Shown here in pieces: positions 8,937-16,413 of a stretch of DNA of 64,000 nucleotides. Position 1 is the stretch's first letter, and each line of letters begins with the position of its first letter. A program made the translations under genes and the position numbers. Origin of the DNA: Streptomyces carminius (GTDB lineage Bacteria; Actinomycetota; Actinomycetes; Streptomycetales; Streptomycetaceae); contig NZ_PGGW01000008.1 in assembly GCF_002794255.1 (NCBI RefSeq), positions 186,001 through 250,000 of the forward strand, read 5' to 3'. The notes under the pieces are model-generated. The model worked only from the letters and a program-made list of their open reading frames with translations, ran no database searches and was not told the origin of the DNA.

Positions 8937-10448
8937 TCACTGGCAGTCACGACCCTCGTTGATGCAGGAGACCACTTCCGCCATGAGGTCGTCGGACATG
9001 ACGTTGATGAAGTCGCCGTGGTCGGTGTCGGGCTTGTGGAGCTGCTCGGGGAAGGAGTCGACGGCGAACACCTCGCCCCGGGGCAGGTCGTAGGTGACAC
9101 GCTGCACCATCTGGGGGATGGCCTGGAAGCCCTCGGGGCAGGAACCGTCCTCGGCCGCGAAGGCGACATGGGTGCGGTGGTTGGCGCTGTCGATGTTCTG
9201 GCCGTCCCAGCAGCTCTGGAAGCGGAAGGTGCGCACCACCTCGCTGCCCTCGGGGCACAGGGGGTACTTGTCGCGCAGCTGGCGGTCCTCGAAGCCGGTG
9301 CAGGACCAGGAGGCGTTGGCGTTGGCGTCGCCGTTGGTGAAGGCCTTGGCGTCACCGGTGATGATGCGCAGGAAGCGGGGCATGGCCACCACGGGCGAGG
9401 CGGGGTTGCCGCGGAAGAAGAGGGTGACCGAGGCAGGGGTCTGGATCTTGCCGACATTGCCCTCGGTGCCGCCGCCGGGCGCGTCGGCGTCCTGCTCGGC
9501 CTCGCCGTTCTGCACACGCAGCACGGGCCAGAAGTACCCGGAGCGGTCCTCGGGGTTGGCGCAGCTGGTCTCGGCGGCGGCGAGGGACTCGTTGGTGGAG
9601 AAGGCGTTGTTGTCCTGGTTGCCGACGTAGTCGTGCATGTGGTGGGCGCCGTTGCTCACGCCGGGGGCGACGATGACGTTGTCGGAGTTGAAGTTGCGGT
9701 TCTCGTTGCGGCCGCACTCGGTGGTGAAGGTGCCGCTGGAGCCGTTGCCGAAGTCGGGCTCGGAGAAGTTGGGCCGGACCTTGCGGATGTCGACGAAGTC
9801 CTCCGGGGACGGACCGTTCCCGCCCTGCCCAGGGGCGCCGCCCTGGTCGCCGCCCTGGCCGGCGTTCTGGCCCTGGTCGCCGCCCTGGTCCTGGCCGCCG
9901 TTGTCCTGCTGCTCGCCGTCCTGGCCGGCGTTCTGGCCTTGGTCGCCGCCCTGGTTCTGGCCGCCGCCCCCGTCCTTGTCGCCGTTGTCCCGCGCCTTGC
10001 ACGGTGCCAGCCGCTCCAGCCCGCCGGGCCGGTCCCCGAACCGGCCGATCGAGATCTGGATCCGCTCGATCGTCGCGCGCCGCTTGCCCTCCAGCGGGCC
10101 GAGGATCGCGTTCTGAAGGAAGCCGGGGTCGTTCGCCACCTGCCTCTTGGAGCGGGCCAGCCGCTGGTAGGCCTCGGCGACCTGGGTGTCCAGCAGCGCC
10201 AGGTTGCGGTCCACCTCACGGCGGGACCGGTCGGGCACCTGGCTGAGCTCGTTCACCACTTCCGGGCAGTCGATGGTCGCGACGTTCTGGAAGCGCGGGC
10301 CCACCCGCTCCCGTGCACCGTCGTGCTTGGAGCCGGCGCTGGCGTAGACGTTGACGGCGACCAGTCCGCCTCCTCCCAGCAGAAGAGCTGTCGCCGCGGC
10401 GATCGCTCTGTTCACCACGGGAGAGCGTTTGTGCGCTTTCTTCTTCAT
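8937..10448 (-). CDS. Secreted DUF1996 protein
   Basis: The 503-residue product starts MKKKAHKRSPVVNRAIAA and has one N-terminal hydrophobic segment (signal peptide or anchor). An unannotated region to about residue 165 with three cysteines follows, then a low-complexity Gln/Gly/Asp linker (about 170-220) built of GGDQGQNAGQ-like repeats. The DUF1996 domain occupies the last 280 residues and is recognisable from GTFTTECGRNENRNF, GAHHMHDYVGN and SGYFWPVLRV. DUF1996 is found in fungal and actinobacterial secreted proteins, with no established activity. The histidine cluster HHMHD could be a metal or active site (inference). Confidence 0.85.
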   Translation of the reverse strand: MKKKAHKRSPVVNRAIAAATALLLGGGGLVAVNVYASAGSKHDGARERVGPRFQNVATIDCPEVVNELSQVPDRSRREVDRNLALLDTQVAEAYQRLARSKRQVANDPGFLQNAILGPLEGKRRATIERIQISIGRFGDRPGGLERLAPCKARDNGDKDGGGGQNQGGDQGQNAGQDGEQQDNGGQDQGGDQGQNAGQGGDQGGAPGQGGNGPSPEDFVDIRKVRPNFSEPDFGNGSSGTFTTECGRNENRNFNSDNVIVAPGVSNGAHHMHDYVGNQDNNAFSTNESLAAAETSCANPEDRSGYFWPVLRVQNGEAEQDADAPGGGTEGNVGKIQTPASVTLFFRGNPASPVVAMPRFLRIITGDAKAFTNGDANANASWSCTGFEDRQLRDKYPLCPEGSEVVRTFRFQSCWDGQNIDSANHRTHVAFAAEDGSCPEGFQAIPQMVQRVTYDLPRGEVFAVDSFPEQLHKPDTDHGDFINVMSDDLMAEVVSCINEGRDCQ

Positions 10449-10663
10449 GGGACTCCTCAGCACTCCTCTTGCGTCGTTCCGGCCTATCGGCTTTCCGGAT
10501 AGGGGGAAGCTCCTGGTACATACGGAGCCCCCCGGAAGGCCGTTCAGGAGTGCTCGGGTTGTGCCAAATAATTCGGCGAACCGCCGGTCGGAGCGGGTGC
10601 CCGGGGACGGGGAACCGGTGGCTGCCGCGTGTGGACCCCCGCGTCGGGGGAACCCCCTAGTCC

Positions 10664-10969
10664 GTGCCAGTACGTAAGCGTTACGCGGTGGCCGCCTCGG
10701 GCCAGTGGCGGGACGAGGAGGACAACCTCCGGCTGCCCGCGGGCGAGGTGCACGCCTGGGAGCAGGGCATGAACCAGACCGTGTGCGGGCTGTCCCTCAG
10801 CCGCTCCCGGCTCGGGCGCTTCCCCCACGTGGGGTGGACCGACGTCATACCCGAGTCGGGCGGCGCGGCCGACCGCGTCCGGCGTCTGTGCCCGCGGTGC
10901 GCCTCGGTGGCGGGCCGGCGGGGCGCCGACGCGCGGCCCCGGTGGCGGCGCGAGAACCCCAGGCCCTGA
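10664..10969 (+). CDS. Conserved actinobacterial hypothetical protein
   Basis: The 101-residue product has a conserved-looking core (GEVHAWEQGMNQTVCGLSLS, then RFPHVGWTDVIPESG) and a CPRC pair near the C-terminus that may pair with the earlier cysteine as a small zinc site. No membrane segment or signal peptide is visible. The GTG start has a poor ribosome-binding site, so the exact start is uncertain. Function unknown. Confidence 0.65.
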   Translation: MPVRKRYAVAASGQWRDEEDNLRLPAGEVHAWEQGMNQTVCGLSLSRSRLGRFPHVGWTDVIPESGGAADRVRRLCPRCASVAGRRGADARPRWRRENPRP

Positions 10970-11074
10970 GCCCCGCCCGCCGCAGGCCGGGCCCCGGACC
11001 CGGCCCGCGGCGGGCGGGCGGGCAGCGGCACACCGATGACTTGACCCAGGACGTACCGACAGGAGGAGGAGCCG

Positions 11075-11605
11075 ATGAGCGGTGCCATGGACCAGGCCGC
11101 CGAGACCGTGGGCCGGGCCACCGGCGCGGACGAGTACTCCGAGGGAGGGGAGGTCTCGCTCCGCGGACTCGTCACCCTGGCGGGTGTCTACGCGGGCGGG
11201 GTCGGGGCGTTCGCCTGGCGGACGCGGGCCTCGGGACGGCAGTTGCCGGAACGGGTGCCGCCCCTGGACCTGCTGCTGATGGGAGTGGCCACCTACCGCA
11301 GCTCCCGGCTGCTGACCAAGGACAAGGTCACCAGCTTCCTGCGAGCCCCCTTCACCCGCCGCGCGGGCAGCCTCCACGGCGCCGAGGTCATGGACGAGCC
11401 CCGCGGGCACGGGCTGCACAGGTCGGTGGGGGAGTTGCTGGCCTGTCCCTTCTGCGTCGCGATGTGGGTCGCGAGCGGACTGACCATGGGCTATGTCGCC
11501 GCCCCGCGCGCCACCCGGCTGGTCGTCTCGTGCCTGAGCACGGTGGCCGTCTCCGACTGGCTGCAGTACGCCTGGAGCCTGACCCAGCAGAAGGCCGAGG
11601 ACTGA
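11075..11605 (+). CDS. DUF1360 membrane-associated protein
   Basis: The 176-residue product has a hydrophobic segment near residues 30-48, the conserved DLLLMGVATYRSSRLLTKDKV block and the LLACPFCVAMWVA motif that marks DUF1360 proteins, followed by a final hydrophobic stretch. AGGAGGAG precedes the ATG. The family has no assigned function; Bacillus members are linked to spores and to small membrane proteins. Its stop overlaps the presumed start of the next gene. Confidence 0.85.
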   Translation: MSGAMDQAAETVGRATGADEYSEGGEVSLRGLVTLAGVYAGGVGAFAWRTRASGRQLPERVPPLDLLLMGVATYRSSRLLTKDKVTSFLRAPFTRRAGSLHGAEVMDEPRGHGLHRSVGELLACPFCVAMWVASGLTMGYVAAPRATRLVVSCLSTVAVSDWLQYAWSLTQQKAED

Positions 11606-12156
11606 CCGGGGACAGGGGCCCGGAAGGACCGGGGAGGAGGTCCGGGACGCACCGGCCGGAGCTGGCCGTCCTGGTGGGGCTCCAGGCCTCGGGGAAGTCC
11701 ACCTTCCGCGCCCGGCACCTCGCCGCGACCCACGCCGTGGTCAGCAAGGACCTCTTCCCCCGCGCCGCCCGGCACCGGCAGCGGCGGCAGCTGCGCCTGG
11801 TGGCCGAGGCGCTGGGGGAGGGCCGCTCGGTGGTCGTGGACAACACCAACCCCTCGCCGGCGGAGTGGGCACCGTTGATCGGGGCGGGGCGCGCGCACGG
11901 GGCGCGGGTGGTGGCCTACTGGTTCCCGCCGGACGTGCCGGGCGCCCTGGCCCGCAACGCCGCGCGGCCGGACCGGGAGCGGGTGCCCGGCGTGGGGCTG
12001 TACGACACGCTCCGCCGGCTGCGCGAGCCCCGCCGTGCGGACGGGTTCGACGCGGTGTGGGAGGTACGTCTCGACGGACACGGCGGTTTCACCGTCCGGC
12101 CGGCCCGCGAAACCCACGAGGGGGCCGGGGGGAGCGGGCCGGCCGCCGCCGGGTGA
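11602..12156 (+). CDS. P-loop ATPase/kinase (AAA_33, polynucleotide-kinase-like)
   Basis: The product has a Walker A motif GLQASGKST right after an N-terminal beta strand (ELAVLV). It also has the VVSKDLFPR lid region and VVVDNTNPS, a pattern typical of T4 polynucleotide-kinase-like and zeta-toxin-like small kinases. No Walker-B-type glutamate cluster of other families is seen. No ATG or GTG sits at a good place: the GTG at 11672 would remove the first strand. The CTG at 11602, overlapping the upstream stop, is given as a provisional start, and a GTG at 11530 is the in-frame alternative. Substrate unknown. Confidence 0.7.
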   Translation: MTGDRGPEGPGRRSGTHRPELAVLVGLQASGKSTFRARHLAATHAVVSKDLFPRAARHRQRRQLRLVAEALGEGRSVVVDNTNPSPAEWAPLIGAGRAHGARVVAYWFPPDVPGALARNAARPDRERVPGVGLYDTLRRLREPRRADGFDAVWEVRLDGHGGFTVRPARETHEGAGGSGPAAAG

Positions 12157-12171
12157 GGGCGCCCGGGCCCG

Positions 12172-13464
12172 TCAGCCGGCGGGCGGGCGCACGCCGGCGA
12201 TGACGAAACCGCTGCGCGGCCGGGCCGGTACGCGCCGCAGCGGAATCGACAGGTCCTGCTCCGGGACCCGGTACTCCAGCCGTGCCAGCCGGACCGACAG
12301 CGCCCGCAGCAGCGCGACGGTGATGTCCTCCCCGGGGCAGCGGTGGTTGACCTCCGCACTGCCGCCGCCCTGCGGCACCAGCTCGTCCCGCTCCACCGTC
12401 CGGCCGAGGAAGCGCCGGGGGTCGAAGGAGTACGGGTCCTCCCACAGCGCGGCGTCGTGGTTCTGCCCGTACAGGTCGAGCAGGACGAGCGCACCGGCGG
12501 GGACCGGCTCGCCGCGCCAGGTCAGGTCCGCCACCGCCCGGCCGCCGATGAAGGGGGCGAAGGGGTAGAAGCGGCGGACCTCATGGGCGAAGGCCTCCGC
12601 GTACGGGCCGCCGGAGTTCCCGGCCCCGCCCGTCGGCCCGCCGTCCTGTCCGCTCTCGGCCAGCAGCCGCCCGCGGTTTTCCGGCCAGCGGTGCAGGGCG
12701 TGCGCGGCGAAGGCGACGAACCAGCAGACCGCGGTAGTCGGCCGCAGGATGTTGAGGAGCTCCACCGCGGCGGTTCGCGCGTCCAGCTCCGAGCCGTCGA
12801 CGTCGCGGTGCCGCGCCACCACCGCCACCGCCGAGTCCGCCGGCACCCGGACGGAGCCGTCGCGCACGCCCGCCACCAGAGGGGCCAGCCACTTCTCCCG
12901 GCGCCGCCGGGCCGCCCGGGCGCGCCAGTGGCGCGGCCCCGGGGTGGCGAAGCCGTCGACCATGGCCACCAGATCGGCGGCGACCGCGTCCGTCTCCGAC
13001 CCGCCGAGCGGCACGCCGGTCCATTCGCAGACCGCACGGGCGATCACCCGGCTCGCCTCGTCGAACAGCACCACCCGCGGCTGCCGCGCCCACCGCTCCG
13101 CGGCCTCGTCCCAGGCCGCGGTGGTGCGGCCGACCAGCTCGGCCACCCCGTCCGGGTCGGTGAGCAGGGACAGGAACAGGGCCTTGCGCACCCGGTGTGC
13201 CTGGCCGTCCAGGGTGTGCACCGCGCCGTGGCCGAACAGGGTGCTCCTGACCGGTTCCGGAACGGCGCCGTGCCGCCGCACATGGTGCTCGTCGTAGACG
13301 AACCGCACCGCCTCCGGCCCCCGCAGGGCCACCGCGTGCCGGCCCGTCAGCCGGGTGCGGAGGAAGGGGCCGGAGGTGCGGCGCATGCGGTCGGGCAGCC
13401 AGGCGTATCCCCGGGCGAGCAGCGGCAGGGAATGGTCCAGGAAGGGGCGGCGAGGGGAGTCCAT
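12172..13464 (-). CDS. Cytochrome P450 of the CYP152 peroxygenase family
   Basis: The 430-residue protein has the heme-ligand region QGGGSAEVNHRCPGE with Cys376. The I-helix Arg-Pro pair is R241-P242 (NILRPTTAV), which replaces the usual acid-alcohol pair, and RRFYPFAPF is typical of CYP152. These enzymes use H2O2 rather than a reductase to attack fatty acids at the alpha or beta carbon. His83 in AVHTLDG aligns with His85 of OleT, the alkene-forming decarboxylase, whereas the hydroxylase BSbeta has Gln there. A Gly-rich loop insertion sits near residues 271-287. No redox partner gene is near, in line with peroxide use. Confidence 0.88.
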   Translation of the reverse strand: MDSPRRPFLDHSLPLLARGYAWLPDRMRRTSGPFLRTRLTGRHAVALRGPEAVRFVYDEHHVRRHGAVPEPVRSTLFGHGAVHTLDGQAHRVRKALFLSLLTDPDGVAELVGRTTAAWDEAAERWARQPRVVLFDEASRVIARAVCEWTGVPLGGSETDAVAADLVAMVDGFATPGPRHWRARAARRRREKWLAPLVAGVRDGSVRVPADSAVAVVARHRDVDGSELDARTAAVELLNILRPTTAVCWFVAFAAHALHRWPENRGRLLAESGQDGGPTGGAGNSGGPYAEAFAHEVRRFYPFAPFIGGRAVADLTWRGEPVPAGALVLLDLYGQNHDAALWEDPYSFDPRRFLGRTVERDELVPQGGGSAEVNHRCPGEDITVALLRALSVRLARLEYRVPEQDLSIPLRRVPARPRSGFVIAGVRPPAG

Positions 13465-13536
13465 GCGGCGCGCGTGCCCGGGGGCGCCGGGAGGGAAACG
13501 CGCGGGGACGGGGAGCCGGGCGGCCGCCCCGGGACG

Positions 13537-13905
13537 CTACCGGCCGCGCTCCTCGTCCTCCCGGTGCGCCCCGCTCGCGGCGCCGTCCTCGTCGACGGTC
13601 CCGGCGGGGTCCTCCTCCACCACCGACCTGCCCGGCCGGGCCTGCGCCGGACCGGCGGGCTGCCCGCCGCCGGTGGTGCCGTAGCCGCCGGAGAGGCCCG
13701 GCGGCATGTCCGCGTCGGCCTCCTCGCGGCTGATGTGGCGCCTGGCCCGCACGTTGGCGCGGCGTTCGCGGTACGGGTAGTCGAAGGGCCGGGACCGCTC
13801 GCGGCGCCGCTCGGCCTCCTGGAACTCCCCGGTCCTCCCCTCCCGCGAGGATCCCTCGTCCTTTTCATCACGGTAGGTACTGTTCTTCTCGTTCTCGTCC
13901 GTCAT
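13537..13905 (-). CDS. Small, highly charged hypothetical protein
   Basis: The 122-residue product is rich in Arg, Glu and Asp, with a tyrosine-containing patch PFDYPYRERRANV and a Gly/Pro-rich tail; it is probably disordered. No domain is recognised. The ATG at 13905 (MTDENEKNSTYRDEK) fits the composition change better than upstream in-frame starts. It lies head to tail upstream of the P450 gene (72-bp gap) and could share its transcript. Confidence 0.55.
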   Translation of the reverse strand: MTDENEKNSTYRDEKDEGSSREGRTGEFQEAERRRERSRPFDYPYRERRANVRARRHISREEADADMPPGLSGGYGTTGGGQPAGPAQARPGRSVVEEDPAGTVDEDGAASGAHREDEERGR

Positions 13906-14023
13906 GCGGGGCGGGGTACCCCCGGGCGGCGGAGGGCATGCGCCGCCGTGCCGCGGGTACTCCACCGGCCCGGTGGACGTGCGCACCGGGCACGGAACGG
14001 CACCGGAGGAGGGCTGGAGAGGA

Positions 14024-14764
14024 ATGGCCGGGACTGACGGGACACCGGTGCCCGAGAGCACCTATCCCCACACGGCGATCGCGGAGAACGAACCGCACGG
14101 CCGGCTCGCCGCCCGGCCGTCCGGCGGTGTCCCCACGGCGGGGGAGCCGGGTACCTACCGGGTGGACGGAGGGGCGCTGCTGCGCGTCCCGCCGTCGGCG
14201 GCGGAGGGCCGGGCCCGGCGGTACTGGCTGGCGGTGACCCTGCACGGTGCCGGGGGGACGGCGGAACGGGCGCTGTCCTGGCTGCTTCCGCAGGCCGGCT
14301 CCGACTCGCTGCTGCTGCTCGCGCCCCAGGCCGCCGACTCCACCTGGGACGTGATCCGCGGCGGGTACGGGCCGGACGTGTCCCGGCTGGACGCCGCGCT
14401 GCGGGACGTCTTCCGGCGCTTCCCGGTGGACCCGGCAGGAGTGGCGGTGGCCGGGTTCTCCGACGGTGCCTCCTACGCGCTCTCACTGGGCCTGGCCAAC
14501 GGGGACCTGTTCGGGGCGGTGCTCGCCTTCTCGCCCGGCTTCATGGCACCCATGGTCCACCACGGCAACCCCCGGGTCTTCGTCTCCCACGGCCGGGACG
14601 ACCGCGTCCTGCCGGTCGGCTCCTGCAGCCGCCGGCTGGTGCCCGCGCTGGAGCGCGCCGGCTACGAGGTCACCTACCGGGAGTTCGGCGGTGGTCACGA
14701 GGTGCCGCCGGAGCTGGCCACCGCGGCGCTGCGCTGGTGGGTGAACGGTTCGCCGGAGGAGTGA
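14024..14764 (+). CDS. Alpha/beta-hydrolase, phospholipase/carboxylesterase type
   Basis: The 246-residue protein shows the alpha/beta-hydrolase core: oxyanion-hole HGAGG, nucleophile Ser in GFSDGAS, Asp in SHGRDDRVLP and His in GGHEVPPE. It resembles bacterial esterase/phospholipase YpfH-type proteins. No signal peptide is seen, so it is cytoplasmic. GGAGAGG precedes the ATG. Natural substrate unknown. Confidence 0.85.
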   Translation: MAGTDGTPVPESTYPHTAIAENEPHGRLAARPSGGVPTAGEPGTYRVDGGALLRVPPSAAEGRARRYWLAVTLHGAGGTAERALSWLLPQAGSDSLLLLAPQAADSTWDVIRGGYGPDVSRLDAALRDVFRRFPVDPAGVAVAGFSDGASYALSLGLANGDLFGAVLAFSPGFMAPMVHHGNPRVFVSHGRDDRVLPVGSCSRRLVPALERAGYEVTYREFGGGHEVPPELATAALRWWVNGSPEE

Positions 14765-14850
14765 ACCCGCCCCTCGGCGGCCCGGGCGCGGGGTGCGACC
14801 ATGGCGGGGCGCCGCCCGCGGGTTGCGGCCCCGACCCGTGGAGGTGACCG

Positions 14851-15333
14851 ATGACATCCCGCTCCCTGGCGGTGTTCGACCTGGACGGGACACTCGCCGA
14901 CGTCCGCCACCGGCTGCGCCACATCGACGGCCGTCGGCGCGACTGGGACGCCTTCTTCGCCGCCGCGCCCGGCGATCCGCCGCTGGCCCGGGGAGTGGCC
15001 CTGGTGCGCTCCAGCGCGGAGAAGCACGAGGTGGTGTACGTGACCGGGCGCCCCGAGCGGTGCCGCCGCGACACCCTGGAGTGGCTGGCCCGGCACGGCC
15101 TGCCGGCCGGGCGGCTGCTGATGCGCGGCGACCGGGACCGCCGCCCGGCCCGGGTCACCAAACCGGAGCTGCTGCGGAGACTGGCCGCGGAGGGCACGGT
15201 CGCCCTGGTGGTCGACGACGACCACCAGGTCTGCGACGCCTACGAGGCGGCCGGCTTCCCGGTGGTGCGGGCCGGGTGGATGACGGCGGAGCCCGTACTG
15301 GAGGAGGTCCAGGAGCGGGAGGGGCGCACCTGA
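14851..15333 (+). CDS. HAD-like phosphatase similar to the polynucleotide-kinase 3'-phosphatase domain
   Basis: The 160-residue protein has HAD motif I DLDGTLADVRHR near the N-terminus, the DWDAFF element and motif II-like VTGRPE, as in the phosphatase half of T4 polynucleotide kinase. The acidic motif IV VVDDDHQVCDAY is also present. GGAGGTGA lies just before the ATG. A P-loop kinase resembling the other half of such enzymes is encoded 2.7 kb upstream; a functional link is only a suggestion. Confidence 0.82.
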   Translation: MTSRSLAVFDLDGTLADVRHRLRHIDGRRRDWDAFFAAAPGDPPLARGVALVRSSAEKHEVVYVTGRPERCRRDTLEWLARHGLPAGRLLMRGDRDRRPARVTKPELLRRLAAEGTVALVVDDDHQVCDAYEAAGFPVVRAGWMTAEPVLEEVQEREGRT

Positions 15334-15377
15334 GGGTCCGCGCGGTGCCGGAGGGACGGGAGCGTACCGCGCACGAG

Positions 15378-15438
15378 CCGTCCGGGCTGATCGCACACCG
15401 GCCGACGCACCCGGCCGGTGTGCGATCAGCCCGGACGG
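15378..15438. terminator. 26-bp perfect hairpin between convergent genes
   Basis: Two 26-bp arms (15378-15403 and 15413-15438), perfectly complementary, flank a 9-nt loop. The site lies between the HAD phosphatase gene and the convergent DedA gene, so it can terminate in both directions. Confidence 0.85.
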
Positions 15439-15457
15439 CCCCGGAACCGCGGCGCGG

Positions 15458-16180
15458 TCACCGGTCGCGCCGCCCGGCGTCCTGCCCGGGCCGCCGCCCC
15501 TCCTCCGGTCCGCCCTCCCGGTGCTCCCGCGCCTCAGCCCGTCGCCGCTCCCGGCGGGACCTGGCCAGGCGGATGACGGCGAAGCCCCCGACCGCGAGGA
15601 CGACGAGCGCTATGACGGCCCTGGAGTACATCCCGGCATAGTCCGAGACGATGTGCCAGTTGTCCCCGAGGGTGTAGCCCAGCAGTACGAAGAGGGTGTT
15701 CCACAGCGCGCTGCCGAGCGCGGTGAGGATCAGGAAGGTCCTCATGGGCATACGGGCGACGCCCGCCGGGACCGAGATCAGGCTGCGGAAGACCGGCACC
15801 ATCCGCCCGAAGAAGACCGCCTTGGTGCCGTGCCGGGCGAACCAGGCCTCCGTCCTCTCGACGTCGGCGGGCTTCAGCAGCGGAACCCGCGAGGCGACCG
15901 CCATGATCCGCTCCCTGCCCAGCAGCGCGCCGGCCCAGTAGAGGGCGAGAGCGCCGACCACCGAACCGATGGTGGTCCACAGCAGGGCGGCGAACAGGCT
16001 GATGTCGCCGCGGGCGGCGGCGAAGCCGGCCAGCGGCAGGAAGGCCTCGCTCGGCAGGGGAGGGAAGACGTTCTCCAGGGCGATGGCCAGCCCCACCCCG
16101 GGGGCGCCGAGCGCCTCCATCAGATCCGTGACCCAGCCGGTGAGCCCGCCGGACGGCTGCGAGGCTGCTGCTTCGATCAT
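15458..16180 (-). CDS. DedA/Tvp38 family membrane protein
   Basis: The 240-residue protein has the family pattern: ENVFPPLPSEAFLPLAGF near the N-terminus, GALALYWAGALLGRE, FFGRMVPVFRSLISVPAG with its conserved arginines, and three to four further hydrophobic segments. It ends in a charged Arg/Glu tail. DedA proteins act in membrane homeostasis, and some flip undecaprenyl phosphate or phosphatidylethanolamine. The specific lipid cannot be inferred here. Confidence 0.92.
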   Translation of the reverse strand: MIEAAASQPSGGLTGWVTDLMEALGAPGVGLAIALENVFPPLPSEAFLPLAGFAAARGDISLFAALLWTTIGSVVGALALYWAGALLGRERIMAVASRVPLLKPADVERTEAWFARHGTKAVFFGRMVPVFRSLISVPAGVARMPMRTFLILTALGSALWNTLFVLLGYTLGDNWHIVSDYAGMYSRAVIALVVLAVGGFAVIRLARSRRERRRAEAREHREGGPEEGRRPGQDAGRRDR

Positions 16181-16341
16181 CTGTGACCCACCCTGGTGCG
16201 AGGGGAACGAACGGTGTGGAACCGGCTACCCGCGGCCTCCGGGGACGAACCGGCCGCCTGCGGGGTGGGCGCGACCGGGAGTTTCGCGCTGTCCGAAAAC
16301 CGGACGTAAGTGACGTCACGCATTCGTGTCCCGGGGATTTC

Positions 16342-16371
16342 TTGACCGTGAACGGCGTGGCCGTCTTGAAT
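16342..16371 (+). promoter_or_regulatory. Candidate promoter of the GH13 gene
   Basis: TTGACC (16342-16347) and TTGAAT (16366-16371) are 18 nt apart and lie 43-72 bp before the ATG. The -10 match is only partial. A short repeat GTCCG...CGGAC occurs near 16290. Confidence 0.4.
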
Positions 16372-16413
16372 TCCCTTCCGCCGCACGACAGCAGCACCGC
16401 GAGAGGCCCCGTG

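Noticed and set aside
9825..9970. Tandem CTGGTCGCCGCCCTGG-like repeats as a DNA repeat element
   Set aside because: They lie in frame and encode the Gln/Gly/Asp linker of the DUF1996 protein.
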